From contig NZ_BOPO01000150.1 in NCBI RefSeq assembly GCF_017312725.1, positions 62,001 through 126,000 on the forward strand: 64,000 bases of DNA, written 5' to 3'. This stretch comes from Actinocatenispora comari (lineage in GTDB: Bacteria > Actinomycetota > Actinomycetes > Mycobacteriales > Micromonosporaceae). Below the pieces are notes generated by a model that was given only the letters and a program-made list of their open reading frames with translations, had not been told where the DNA came from and made no database searches. The translations under genes were made by a program, and so were the position numbers. Positions 16,577-25,395 of the stretch are shown here, piece after piece. How positions within the stretch are numbered: the first letter of the stretch is position 1; each line of letters starts with the position of its first letter.

Positions 16577-17256
16577 TGCACCACCGGGAGAACCTGCCGC
16601 ACCATCGACACCGCCAACCCCTCCGGGGAACTGCGCGATCCTCGCCGGTCACGGCGGTCCGGCGCTGGAGTTTGTGACCTCTGAAAGAGACCGGCTTTAC
16701 AGCATGCGACTCGATCGCCAGATCACTTTGGGCGCAATTGTCAAGCTACCTGCTTGAGAACGTCACGCGTATCGATGGCGAGCTTACGGTTCCGAAGCCA
16801 CGTCACGTCAACGGGATGCGCTCGCACAAAGCCCGTTTGGCGGTCTCGGCCCGCGGTGATCGGCAGACGGTGCTCGTCGTGGCGCAAGGACCGATCACTG
16901 GCACCGGGACTCTAGGCAGCTCCCGGATGTGCAGCCTCTCGTCACGCTCGGCAGTGGAGACCAGGCTGCTGTCCGGACTCCCGATCGCCGTAGCGCCGGA
17001 GTCGTCTGGCTGTTCAGCTCGCCCGGCTCCGCGACGAAGCGTGGTGCTATGACAGTCGCGGATGAGTACGGCGCGCCTCGGCCCGCCCGATCGTCGCCGT
17101 GACCGCCGACCTCGGGTCACCCGCGGCTCCTTCCCGGACTACGCATTCTCACCCCCGACGCAGGCGAACCCCCATCAAGATCGACCGCCGAGGACGCGCT
17201 CAGGCCCGCGTTCATCGCCTTCTGACGCGCCGGACTCGCCGCAGGGCAGACCTGGG
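16577..17256. other. Sparse region, no supported gene
   Basis: About 680 bases with lower GC content than average (for example around 16670-16800). Frames of about 100 codons exist on both strands, but none shows a domain, good start site or consistent composition. It probably belongs to the same decayed stretch as 15650-16213. Confidence 0.4.
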
Positions 17257-17275
17257 TATACAATCATGTTGTATA
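17257..17275. promoter_or_regulatory. Predicted MarR operator
   Basis: TATACAA (17257-17263) and TTGTATA (17269-17275) are perfect inverted arms with a 5-base spacer, 20 bases upstream of the MBL-fold gene. MarR dimers bind sites of this size. The downstream operon encodes a MarR protein. Confidence 0.65.
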
Positions 17276-17295
17276 TCCACGACGAAGGACGCACC

Positions 17296-17946
17296 ATGCA
17301 GCTCACCAAGCACGCCCACGCCTGTGTCTCGATCGAGCACGACGACGCCCGCCTCCTGATCGACCCCGGCGTGTTCACTCCCGATGCTGCCGACCTGCTC
17401 GCCCGGGCAGACGCCGCCCTGGTCACCCATGACCACTTCGACCACATCGACCTCGACGCGGTCATTGCCGCTCTCGCCACTCGCCCGAAGCTGGCGGTCT
17501 TCGGTCCAGCCTCGGTCGTCGAGGCCCTGCGCAAGCTCGGCGCCGACACCGAACGACTCCGCACCGTCGGCGATGGTGACCGATTCGAGATCGGCGGCGT
17601 GCCGATCCGCGTGACCGGCAAGACACACGCGGTCATCCACGACGACATTCCGGTCCCCGAGAACGTCGGATACGTCGTCGCCGACGCGATCTACCACCCC
17701 GGCGACTCCTACCACCTTCCCGGCACCACGATCGAGACCCTGCTCGTCCCGTCCAGCGGACCATGGACCCACATGGGTCGCGCGATCGACTTCATCCGCG
17801 CCGCAGCCCCCAGGCGCAGCGTGCCGATCCACGACATCATGCTCAGCGAGATCGGACAGCGCTCGGTCCAGATGCTCCTCGGCGAGGCCGGCCCGGCCGG
17901 GACCGCACTGCACCAGCTCTCGCCCGACGAGACGATAGAGCTGTGA
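17296..17946 (+). CDS. MBL-fold metallo-hydrolase (UlaG-like)
   Basis: A 216-residue protein. ATG 17296 follows GAAGGA at 6 bases; a frame extending upstream would run through the operator. The metal-binding motif THDHFDHIDLDAV is clear, with IDPGVF upstream, KTHAVIHDDIP and a later YHPGDSYHLP that supplies the bridging Asp. It is a compact metallo-beta-lactamase-fold hydrolase of the L-ascorbate-6-phosphate lactonase-like group. The substrate is unknown. Its stop overlaps the MarR start, so the pair is one translationally coupled operon. Confidence 0.85.
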   Translation: MQLTKHAHACVSIEHDDARLLIDPGVFTPDAADLLARADAALVTHDHFDHIDLDAVIAALATRPKLAVFGPASVVEALRKLGADTERLRTVGDGDRFEIGGVPIRVTGKTHAVIHDDIPVPENVGYVVADAIYHPGDSYHLPGTTIETLLVPSSGPWTHMGRAIDFIRAAAPRRSVPIHDIMLSEIGQRSVQMLLGEAGPAGTALHQLSPDETIEL

Positions 17947-18401
17947 CGATGGCCCCGCAGATCCGTGAACAGACATCGGAGCAGAAGCAGGAGTACGCCG
18001 CGGCACTCGCCGAAGAACTGCGGCTCACCATCGGGCGCCTCATCCGCCGCACCCGAGCCCAGGCCGACGACCTGCCGCGCGCCCGGGCCGAGAGCCTCAC
18101 CCGGCTCGAGGCCGTGGGGCCACAGACGATCGCGCAGCTCGCCGCGCACCGCAACGTCCGTCACCAGGCGATGAGTCACAGCCTCGGCGAGCTCGAGCGG
18201 CGTGGCCTCGTCGTGCGTGAGCCGGACCCCGCCGACGCCCGCGCCGTGCTCATCCGCCTCACCCGGGAAGGCCGCGAGGCCCTCGAACGGGACCGACAGG
18301 CACGCCGCGATGTCCTCGCCGCGGCGATCCTCGAGCGCCTCGACGACGACGAGCGCGCTCTGCTTGGTCGGCTGCCGGCGCTCCTGAAAAAGCTCGTCTG
18401 A
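17943..18401 (+). CDS. MarR family transcriptional regulator
   Basis: A 152-residue protein from GTG 17943 (overlap GTGA with the MBL-fold gene); ATG 17949 is the alternative. The winged helix is typical: QTIAQLAAHRNVRHQAMSHSL, LERRGLVVREPDPADARAVL, RLTREGREALE. It is expected to bind TATACAA-N5-TTGTATA at 17257 and repress its own operon. The inducer is not known; a substrate of the MBL-fold enzyme would be a natural candidate. Confidence 0.88.
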   Translation: MTMAPQIREQTSEQKQEYAAALAEELRLTIGRLIRRTRAQADDLPRARAESLTRLEAVGPQTIAQLAAHRNVRHQAMSHSLGELERRGLVVREPDPADARAVLIRLTREGREALERDRQARRDVLAAAILERLDDDERALLGRLPALLKKLV

Positions 18402-18595
18402 GCCGTCGACCTCAAACCACGCAGGGTCAGTTCCTAGCGTCGCCGTCGGTGTCAGGGTGAGGTCCGCCAGCCGGAATCCGACGAATCCGTCGACAGATGC
18501 AATGGATCAGCGCGTATCGGATGGCATTGTGGTGGCATCGTGACCGCGCCAAGCCCGCTCACGAGCCTCCGCGACCATTCCGAGCAGGAGTATCG

Positions 18596-19312
18596 ATGAC
18601 TCACACCGTCCTCATCATCGGCGCCTCACGCGGTCTCGGCCACGCCATGGCCGGCGAATTCGCCACCCGTGGCTGGCGCGTCATCGGCACCGTTCGAGAC
18701 GAGACGGTGCGCACGCCGCTGCACGAGCTGTCCGATCATGCTGCGGGGCGGGTCAGCGTCGAACGCCTCGACATGAACAAACCCGAGGAGCTCACCGCGC
18801 TCCACCAGCGCCTCGCGCACGGCCAGGACGGCGCCCAGATCGACATACTCCTGCTCAACGCCGGCACGACGGCCGCGCAACAGACTCCGATCGGCGAGGT
18901 CTCACCCGCCGACTTCCTCCATGTGATGACCACCAACGTGCTCGGCCCGATGCGCGTCATCGAGACGCTGGAGCATCTGGTCGCACCCGGCGGCCTGATC
19001 GCGGCGATGTCGTCAGGCCAGGGAAGCATCACCAACAACACCGCCGGCGGGCGTGAGGTCTACCGTGCCAGCAAGGCCGCGCTCAACATGTCGATGCGCA
19101 GCTTCGTAGCCCGGCAAGCCTCGACTTCCGGAGGAGCGGACCGGGCGTACCTGCTTGTGGCCCCTGGCTGGATCAGGACGGATCTCGGCGGAGCAGAAGC
19201 GCCCTACACCATCGAGGAGAGCACCCCGATCCTGGTCGATCTGTTGATCTCCCGGCTCGGACAGCCCGGCCTGGCCTACCTCGATCGATTCGGAGACACC
19301 GTTCCTTGGTGA
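18596..19312 (+). CDS. Short-chain dehydrogenase/reductase (SDR)
   Basis: A 238-residue NAD(P)-dependent oxidoreductase. ATG 18596 follows AGCAGGAG. The cofactor motif is IIGASRGLGHAMA, then LLLNAGT in place of NNAG, a catalytic Ser region (AAMSSGQGS) and the active-site YRASKAALNMSM (YxxxK). The C-terminus has APGWIRTDLGG. It lies 194 bases after MarR on the same strand and could be read from its own promoter. The substrate is unknown. Confidence 0.88.
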   Translation: MTHTVLIIGASRGLGHAMAGEFATRGWRVIGTVRDETVRTPLHELSDHAAGRVSVERLDMNKPEELTALHQRLAHGQDGAQIDILLLNAGTTAAQQTPIGEVSPADFLHVMTTNVLGPMRVIETLEHLVAPGGLIAAMSSGQGSITNNTAGGREVYRASKAALNMSMRSFVARQASTSGGADRAYLLVAPGWIRTDLGGAEAPYTIEESTPILVDLLISRLGQPGLAYLDRFGDTVPW

Positions 19313-19443
19313 CCTACTCAGCGAAGCTGACGCCCAGCCACTGGCACCACAGCCAACTGCTCAGTTCCGATGGCAGAAGCCCCTGCGGCTCAGCCTGCGG
19401 CCCCGACACGTACAGGCTCACCTGCCTTAGGCCCGGACCATGG

Positions 19444-19489
19444 CCGGTCGCGTACCGGGGAGCGCCGACCGGACGGGGTACCCGACCGG
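19444..19489. terminator. Bidirectional terminator-like hairpin
   Basis: CCGGTCGCGTACC (19444-19456) pairs with GGTACCCGACCGG (19477-19489) with one mismatch. It lies between the convergent SDR and sialidase genes. Confidence 0.55.
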
Positions 19490-19526
19490 GCGGAAGCTCC
19501 GCTCCCGCACCAGAACGAGGGATGAC

Positions 19527-21398
19527 TCAGCGATGAATCCTCTCCATCGGCATGTGCAGGACAGTCGCATCCGGGGGCATGGTGTTGTCGAGGTACGACC
19601 GCTGTACTTGGTCGGCGGTCAGCGCCTGGTCGGCGAGCCAGCTGTCGTCGAGGTCGCCGAGTAGCGGATCGTTGATGCCATCGAGTCGGGCACCGAACCG
19701 GATGCCGCCGACGCTGTCGTCGGACACCGAGCCCTGGACCGCCGCGCCGCGTGCCGCGAGCGTTCCGTCGATGTAGAGGGAGACCGCGTTGGTTCCGCGG
19801 GTGAGTACGACCTGGTGCCATGCGCCGTCCGCGTAGTCTCCTGCGGCGTTGACGTTGTCGCCGTTGATCGTCGCCCGCAGCGTCTGGTTCGCCAGCAGTT
19901 GCACCGACCACTGTGGTTGGTTGCCAGTACCGTTGGCCCACACGACGGTCTGTTTGCGGGTGCTGCTGGTCCGGAACCACGCGGCCACGCTGAATGGCTT
20001 GTGCCCGAACAGCAGCTCGGGGGTGCGCGGCACCTCGACGTAGTCGCCGGCCAGGTGCAACGCGCCGCCGAACCGACCACCCACCGGCTGCGGCGCTCCG
20101 CTGACCACGGCGTCGTGGTGGCCGGGGCCGACGTCCGGGGTACGCGCCGGTGCCGGCGGTGGGCTGTTCAGCAGGCCGGTGGGAACGCGGGCGAAGGTGA
20201 TCCGCTGGCCGTAGGTGACCCTGGTGTCGGTCGGTACCCGGTCGCCGTTCTCGTACAACACGCCGATCGAACGGTCCCTGGCGCCGAGCTGTACCAGATC
20301 GGAGTACGAGGACGGCCCGGCGTAGACCAACGGGCCCTGCCGCCAGGTCCTGCCTCGGTCGGTGCTCGACCACAGCGTCATCCGTTCACGGCTGGTGGCG
20401 TGGTTCGGCGCGGACAGCACGAGCCGGTCGCCCATCGCCAGGACCGAGCAGGACACCTGGGCGGCGACGACATCGTGCACCGGCCGGTAGGAGTGGTCGA
20501 AGCTCGTCCCGCCGTCGTGGCTCGTGGTGTCCGCGCGGCCGACCAGAGCCGTGCTGCCGGTGCGCGTGTTGAAGTAGACCGTTCCGTCAGGCAGTTCGGC
20601 GGCGGTGCTCTCGTTGGGATGGGTGACCGAGGCGTCGTCGACGCCGCCGACGTGCCAGCTGGTACCGCCGTCGTCGCTGTAAATTGCCTGGCCGCCGAAC
20701 ACGCCGGGGTCGGTGCAGTCCATGCCGGCCGGTGGGGTGATCGAGTGGTCGCCGGCGATCACCAGCCGGCCGGGGTGCGAGCCGTGCTGCAGCTGGATGC
20801 CGTGGCCGGGTCCGCCGACGAAGTGTCGCCAGGTCGGCAGTTTCGCCTCGTCGGTGATGTCGCGTGGCGTCGACCAGGTGCGCCCGTCGTCGTCGCTGTA
20901 CTGGATGAACGGGCGTCGCGTGTCCTGGACGGTGGCCTGCCCGCAGGTGATCGTCTGCAGGGTCTCGTGGCCGCCGGTGTGCGTGGTGTTCAGGATGATG
21001 CGGCCGGTCCGGCGGTCGACGACGGGCACCGGGTTTCCGGACTTGTCGTCGTTGTTGTCGTCGACGACCTGCAGCGGCCCCCAGGTCTTACCGCCGTTGA
21101 CGGACCGCTTCAGGACCACGTCGATGTTGCCGTTGTCCGAGGGGCTGTCGACGCGACCCTCGGCGAACGCGAGCAGCGTGCCGTCGTCGGTTCGTACGAT
21201 CGAGGGGATGCGGAAACTGTTGTAGCCGTCCTGATCGCGGGAGAACACGGTGCTGTAGCTGATCGCCGGGTTCGTGTCGGCGTTGCGTCCGGTGGCGTCC
21301 GCGGCCGCCGGCCGGGCGCCCGCGGACTGGGTGGAGACCATCACGCCGGCGGCGACGGTCGCCGCGACGACCAGCCCGCGGCTCGTGCGAATCGACAT
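19527..21398 (-). CDS. Secreted exo-alpha-sialidase with C-terminal LamG-like domain
   Basis: A 623-residue protein started at ATG 21398 (GGAGGG upstream). Residues 1-30 form a signal peptide ending in an AGA-R-type site. The GH33 propeller is well marked: FRIP with the first Arg of the triad at 63, Asp boxes at about 99-106, 168-175, 241-248, 293-300 and 345-352, an acid/base Asp near 92, NES (near 262), FNTR with Arg 279, YSDL with the nucleophile Tyr near 365 and LYENGD. After a Pro-rich linker (about 405) comes a jelly-roll LamG-like domain (HLAGDYVEVP, FSVAAWFRT, WHQVVLTRGTNAVSLYIDG). It should release terminal sialic acid from glycans outside the cell. Confidence 0.92.
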   Translation of the reverse strand: MSIRTSRGLVVAATVAAGVMVSTQSAGARPAAADATGRNADTNPAISYSTVFSRDQDGYNSFRIPSIVRTDDGTLLAFAEGRVDSPSDNGNIDVVLKRSVNGGKTWGPLQVVDDNNDDKSGNPVPVVDRRTGRIILNTTHTGGHETLQTITCGQATVQDTRRPFIQYSDDDGRTWSTPRDITDEAKLPTWRHFVGGPGHGIQLQHGSHPGRLVIAGDHSITPPAGMDCTDPGVFGGQAIYSDDGGTSWHVGGVDDASVTHPNESTAAELPDGTVYFNTRTGSTALVGRADTTSHDGGTSFDHSYRPVHDVVAAQVSCSVLAMGDRLVLSAPNHATSRERMTLWSSTDRGRTWRQGPLVYAGPSSYSDLVQLGARDRSIGVLYENGDRVPTDTRVTYGQRITFARVPTGLLNSPPPAPARTPDVGPGHHDAVVSGAPQPVGGRFGGALHLAGDYVEVPRTPELLFGHKPFSVAAWFRTSSTRKQTVVWANGTGNQPQWSVQLLANQTLRATINGDNVNAAGDYADGAWHQVVLTRGTNAVSLYIDGTLAARGAAVQGSVSDDSVGGIRFGARLDGINDPLLGDLDDSWLADQALTADQVQRSYLDNTMPPDATVLHMPMERIHR

Positions 21399-21420
21399 GC
21401 GAGACCCTCCGTTCGATCGG

Positions 21421-22887
21421 TCACTCGGTGCGGCTTTCCCGCACCGCGGCAAGGAAGTAGTCGCGGTGTTCCCGGCGCGCCTCCGGGTCGGGATCCGGTA
21501 CGTTCGGGGCGTCGAGCACGGCGGCGCTCTCATCCACGTACGGGGGTACCGGCGCGTCGAACTGCAGCCAGCGCAGGGCGGCCCGCCGCAGCTCGGGCAT
21601 CGCGCCGGGATCCGGATCACGGGCCAGGTTGCGCAGCTCCAGCGGATCGGACCGCAGGTCGAAGAGCATCTCGTCGGCAGCGGTGGTGATCAGCTTGTGC
21701 GTCGCGGAGCGGACCAGGTAGGCCGGGTCCGGATCGCGGGTCATGGCGAACACGTGGGTCCGGCGGGACGCCGTGTCGGTCAGATCCCGCCCGGGCAGGC
21801 GTGGGTCGTGGCCGGTCCGGCAGATGCCCGCCACGGTGGGCGCGACATCGACGGTGCTGGCAAGCGCGTCGGTGCGGCGGCCGGCCCGTTGGTTCCCCGG
21901 CAGTTTCATGATCAGGGGCACTCGCAGCACCGCGTCGTACATCGGACCGTGCTTCAACAGCAGGTGGTGGAAGCCGAGGTACTCGCCGTGGTCGGCGGTG
22001 AAGACGATCGTGCTCGACTCGTACCGGCCCTGCGCCCGGAGCGCGGCGACGATCCGGCCGACCTGCTCGTCGAGCTGGCTGATCGTCGCGTAGTACGCCG
22101 CCATCGTGGCCCGCAGCCGTTGCTCGTCCAACCGGTCGTGGTCGAAGTACGCCTGCCGCCACGCCCGGTCGGCCGACGGCAGTTCCGCGCGCCATCCGGG
22201 CAGCAGCGTCAGCTCCTCGGGCCGGTACCGATCGGCCCACCCGGCCGGCGGATCGAACGGGTGGTGCGGCTTGATGAACGACACGTGCAGCAGCTGCGGC
22301 GTGTCCGGTGCCCAGCCCCGAATCTCCTCGACCGCCCGGTCACCGATCCAGGTGGTCGAGTGCCATTCGTCCGGCAGGTTCGACGTGCCGGTGCCGAAGG
22401 AGTCCCAGTACGCCGGTGGCGCGTCCGGGCGGACGGTGAGTTCCTGGTCGGTCAGATCCACCACGTCGGCCAGCCCGGCAGCCCGCAGATCCCGGTGGTA
22501 GTCGTCGTCGTAGCGTCCCGGACCATGCTGTTCGGCCAGGATCATCCGCTGGTAGCCGACGTCCAGGTAGGTCGGCGTGAAGTGCATCTTGCCGACGGCG
22601 GTCGTCTGGTAACCGTGCCGCCGCAGCACCCGCGGGATGGTGTCGATACCGGGTGCCAGCGTGCTGTGGTTGTCCAGCCCGCCGTGCTGGTGCGGGTACA
22701 GGCCGGACAGCAGCGAGTAGCGCGAGGGCGTGCACACCGGGTACGGGCAGAACGCCTCGGTGAAGGTCGTCCCGTCCGCCGCCAACCCGTCGAGGTGCGG
22801 TGTCAGCACGTCCGGATTCCCTGTCACGCCAAGGCAGTCCGCGCGCAACTGGTCGGCCTGGATGAGCACCACATCCGGGGCGGTCAC
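21421..22887 (-). CDS. Type I sulfatase
   Basis: A 488-residue protein of the alkaline-phosphatase superfamily. The modification site is CTPSR at residues 52-56 (Cys type, converted to formylglycine by an FGE-type enzyme that is not in the window). VVLIQADQLRADCLG supplies part of the metal site, VGKMHF the active-site Lys/His, FTADHGEYLG the second metal site. No signal peptide is visible, so it may act in the cytoplasm on imported sugars. The GTG start overlaps the aldolase stop (GTGA). In this operon it would desulfate sialylated or other sulfated glycan fragments; the exact substrate is inference. Confidence 0.9.
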   Translation of the reverse strand: MTAPDVVLIQADQLRADCLGVTGNPDVLTPHLDGLAADGTTFTEAFCPYPVCTPSRYSLLSGLYPHQHGGLDNHSTLAPGIDTIPRVLRRHGYQTTAVGKMHFTPTYLDVGYQRMILAEQHGPGRYDDDYHRDLRAAGLADVVDLTDQELTVRPDAPPAYWDSFGTGTSNLPDEWHSTTWIGDRAVEEIRGWAPDTPQLLHVSFIKPHHPFDPPAGWADRYRPEELTLLPGWRAELPSADRAWRQAYFDHDRLDEQRLRATMAAYYATISQLDEQVGRIVAALRAQGRYESSTIVFTADHGEYLGFHHLLLKHGPMYDAVLRVPLIMKLPGNQRAGRRTDALASTVDVAPTVAGICRTGHDPRLPGRDLTDTASRRTHVFAMTRDPDPAYLVRSATHKLITTAADEMLFDLRSDPLELRNLARDPDPGAMPELRRAALRWLQFDAPVPPYVDESAAVLDAPNVPDPDPEARREHRDYFLAAVRESRTE

Positions 22888-23819
22888 GACGGGTGCCGAT
22901 CCAGGAAACCGATGGCGCCCAGCGCATCGGCCATCGCGTCACGTTGCCGGTCGTCGAGGCTCGGCATCGGTGGCCGGCACGGGCCGCAGTCGACGGCGGT
23001 GAGCCCGGCGGCGGCCTTGAACCCGGGCAGTTCGCCGGCGTACCCGCCGACCGTCTCGATGGTGCGTTGGGCCAACCGCTGGCACTGCCGTGCCTGGTCG
23101 AGCTCGCCCGCCGCGACGTGCCGGAGCAGCCGCAGGTACAGCGGGGCGGCGAAGTTGTAGACCGAACCGATCGCGGCCCGGACGCCGAGCCCCGCGGCCA
23201 CCAGGATCAGCTGCGCGTTGCCGATGTACAACTCGTACTCGTCGCGGGCCAGCGCCAGACACCGTTGCAGGTCCGCGACGTCGCCGGCAGCGAACTTGAT
23301 GCCGGCGAAGGTCGGCAGCCGCTCGATGGCCTCGACCAGCACGGCACTCGCCGGAATGTGCACCCCCGTCATCCCGGGGATGTGGTAGTAGACGAACGGC
23401 AGTTCCCCGGCCGCGGCGGCGATCGGCGCGAGGAAGTCCACCAGCTCGGCGGGCGTGGCCGGCTTGTGGAAGTACGGGGGTACTGCGGAAATCGCGTCCG
23501 CGCCGACGTCCTGCGCGTGCCGGGCCAGTGCCGCCGCCTCCCGCTGGCTGGTGTGCCCGACGTGCGCGATCACCTGCATCCGACCACCGGCGGCTGCGCA
23601 CCAGCGTTCGAGCAGCTCCCGCCGTTCGTCCCGGGTCAGCGACGCCCCCTCGCCCGCCGTACCCCCGACGTACACGGCAGCGCAGCCCCACCCGGCCAAC
23701 TGGTCGGCCTGCCGTTCGATGGTCTGCCAGGCCACGCTCCCGTCCTGGTCGAACGGGGTGAACGCCGCGGTCGCGAGCGCCATCACCGAACCGTGCGCGT
23801 CCAAGGCCAGCTGTGCCAT
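22884..23819 (-). CDS. DHDPS/NAL family aldolase, N-acetylneuraminate-lyase-like
   Basis: A 311-residue TIM-barrel aldolase. ATG 23819 follows GAGAGGAC. Family motifs are VYVGGTAGEGASLTRDER (carboxylate binding), the catalytic Tyr in YYHIPGMTGVHIP (144-153) and the Schiff-base Lys 175 in FAGIKFAAGD. The YYHIPxxTGV form resembles N-acetylneuraminate lyases more than dihydrodipicolinate synthases. With a sialidase in the same operon, cleavage of a sialic acid to an acylmannosamine and pyruvate is the best guess, although other 2-keto-3-deoxy acids are possible. Confidence 0.82.
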   Translation of the reverse strand: MAQLALDAHGSVMALATAAFTPFDQDGSVAWQTIERQADQLAGWGCAAVYVGGTAGEGASLTRDERRELLERWCAAAGGRMQVIAHVGHTSQREAAALARHAQDVGADAISAVPPYFHKPATPAELVDFLAPIAAAAGELPFVYYHIPGMTGVHIPASAVLVEAIERLPTFAGIKFAAGDVADLQRCLALARDEYELYIGNAQLILVAAGLGVRAAIGSVYNFAAPLYLRLLRHVAAGELDQARQCQRLAQRTIETVGGYAGELPGFKAAAGLTAVDCGPCRPPMPSLDDRQRDAMADALGAIGFLDRHPS

Positions 23820-23842
23820 GGGTTGTCCTCTCGATTCCGTCG

Positions 23843-25378
23843 TCAGTGGGTGCGCAGGTTGTCCAGGATCAGGTAGTCGCGCTGATCCACCGCATAACCG
23901 GAGATCTGCCTGCGCAGCCCGGCCAGCGACTTCTTGGTGGCGATCCCCACCGCCCAGGCACCGTCGACGATGACCTTGTTCAGCTGCGCGTACGCGTCGC
24001 GCTGCGCGGCGGTGGTCGTCGCGGTGTTGCAGGCGTGGACCGCGTCGATGTAGCTCTGCGGTACCTGGTTCTTCATCATCACGTTGTCCTGACTGGGCAG
24101 CATCGCCCGGCCCCGGGCCACCAGCCCCGGGCTCTGCAGCGTGTTGGGCTGGTTGGCGACGCAGCACTGCAGCTTGCCGGCGAACAGGTCGTTGAGGAAG
24201 GCGGTCGCCTCCATCGGCTTGAGTGTCAGGTCGAAGCCGATCTTCTTGAAGTCGTCCTGGATGATCTGCATCATCTGGCTGGCGCCGGGATCGCTGCTCA
24301 CCGCGGCGGTGGCGGTGCGCTCACCGCCGGCCTTCTTCAGCAGCCGCGCGGCCGCGTCGAGATCGAAGGCGTGCGAGGTGAGGTACGACTTGTCGAAGCC
24401 GGCCGAGCCCGGCATGATCGGCGCGTAGACCGGGTCGCCGATGCCGAACCTGACCTGTTTGATGATCTTCTCGCGGTCGATCGCCCGGGCCAGCGCCTGC
24501 CGCAGCTTGACGTTGTCGAACGGCGGCATCCCACCGTTCATGAAGAAGATGTCCATCCGGCCGCTGCCCTGCGCGACGGTGAACTGGTCCTTGAGCTGGG
24601 CGACGTCGTTGAACTCCAGATACGTTGCGCCGTCGACGTCACCGGACTGCAGCGCCGAGACCATCGCCTGGTCGTCCTGGAAGAACCGGAACTCGATCTC
24701 CTTGAGCCGGGGCTTGCCCTTGTCCCAGTAGTGGGGGTTCCGGGACAGCCGCAGCCGCCGGTTCGGGTCGTAGTCCACCAGCCGGAACGGGCCGGAGCCC
24801 GCGGGCTTGTTCGCCAGTGCCGCACCGCTGTTGTGGTCGGCCGGAACGAGCGGGAACGAGAACATCCAGTCGAGCACGATGCCCTCGGCCACCGCGTAGT
24901 GGAAGTCGATCCGGACGGTCCGCTTGTCGACCGCGGTGGCCTTCTTGATGAACTCGCTGGGCTGCACCAGGGTGAACCCGTCCTTGGGGTCCAGTGCCCG
25001 CTTGACCCCGGCGACCACGTCCTCGGCGCCGATCGCCCGCCCGTCGTGGAACTTCGCCGCCCGCAGGGTGATGGTCACCGATCGGAAGTCCGATCCGATC
25101 GCCCATTTCTCGGCGCCCGCCGGAACGGTCCGGTAGCCGCCGGGCGCGTAGTCGATCAGGTAGCTGTAGAAGGAGTGGATGTGCAGCGCCGAGTTCGTCT
25201 GGTACGGGTCGAACTGCATGATCTGCGTGGTGCCGAGCGTCAGCCGGTCGCCGTGGGCACCACCGGTCGGGTCGCCGGAGGCTCCGCAGCCGGCGAGACC
25301 CGGTGTCGCGGCGGCGATTCCGGCGACACCGGCGGACACCAGCAGCGAGCGACGACTGAGTCGAGGTAGTTCGGTCAC
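23843..25378 (-). CDS. ABC transporter substrate-binding protein, family 5 (Opp/Dpp class), Tat lipoprotein
   Basis: A 511-residue solute-binding protein. GTG 25378 sits 5 bases after GGAGG, which fixes the start. The N-terminus carries a twin-arginine motif (LSRRSLLVSAG) and a lipobox (LAGC), so it is probably exported folded and lipid-anchored. The body follows the SBP_bac_5 pattern: VTITLRAAKFHDGRAIGAEDVV, GSGPFRLVDYDP, NPHYWDKGKP, LRQALARAIDRE. It belongs to the same operon as the sialidase, sulfatase and aldolase, so the cargo may be a sialic acid or glycan fragment rather than a peptide. Confidence 0.88.
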   Translation of the reverse strand: MTELPRLSRRSLLVSAGVAGIAAATPGLAGCGASGDPTGGAHGDRLTLGTTQIMQFDPYQTNSALHIHSFYSYLIDYAPGGYRTVPAGAEKWAIGSDFRSVTITLRAAKFHDGRAIGAEDVVAGVKRALDPKDGFTLVQPSEFIKKATAVDKRTVRIDFHYAVAEGIVLDWMFSFPLVPADHNSGAALANKPAGSGPFRLVDYDPNRRLRLSRNPHYWDKGKPRLKEIEFRFFQDDQAMVSALQSGDVDGATYLEFNDVAQLKDQFTVAQGSGRMDIFFMNGGMPPFDNVKLRQALARAIDREKIIKQVRFGIGDPVYAPIMPGSAGFDKSYLTSHAFDLDAAARLLKKAGGERTATAAVSSDPGASQMMQIIQDDFKKIGFDLTLKPMEATAFLNDLFAGKLQCCVANQPNTLQSPGLVARGRAMLPSQDNVMMKNQVPQSYIDAVHACNTATTTAAQRDAYAQLNKVIVDGAWAVGIATKKSLAGLRRQISGYAVDQRDYLILDNLRTH

Positions 25379-25395
25379 AGGTACCTCCGAGGAAG

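Noticed and set aside
16738-17120. Two ~105-codon frames on opposite strands in the low-GC stretch
   Set aside because: Neither shows a domain, start site or steady codon bias; kept as unannotated decayed DNA.
22884-23819. Calling the aldolase dihydrodipicolinate synthase (dapA)
   Set aside because: Operon context and the YYHIPxxTGV motif fit the N-acetylneuraminate lyase branch better; lysine genes are absent nearby.
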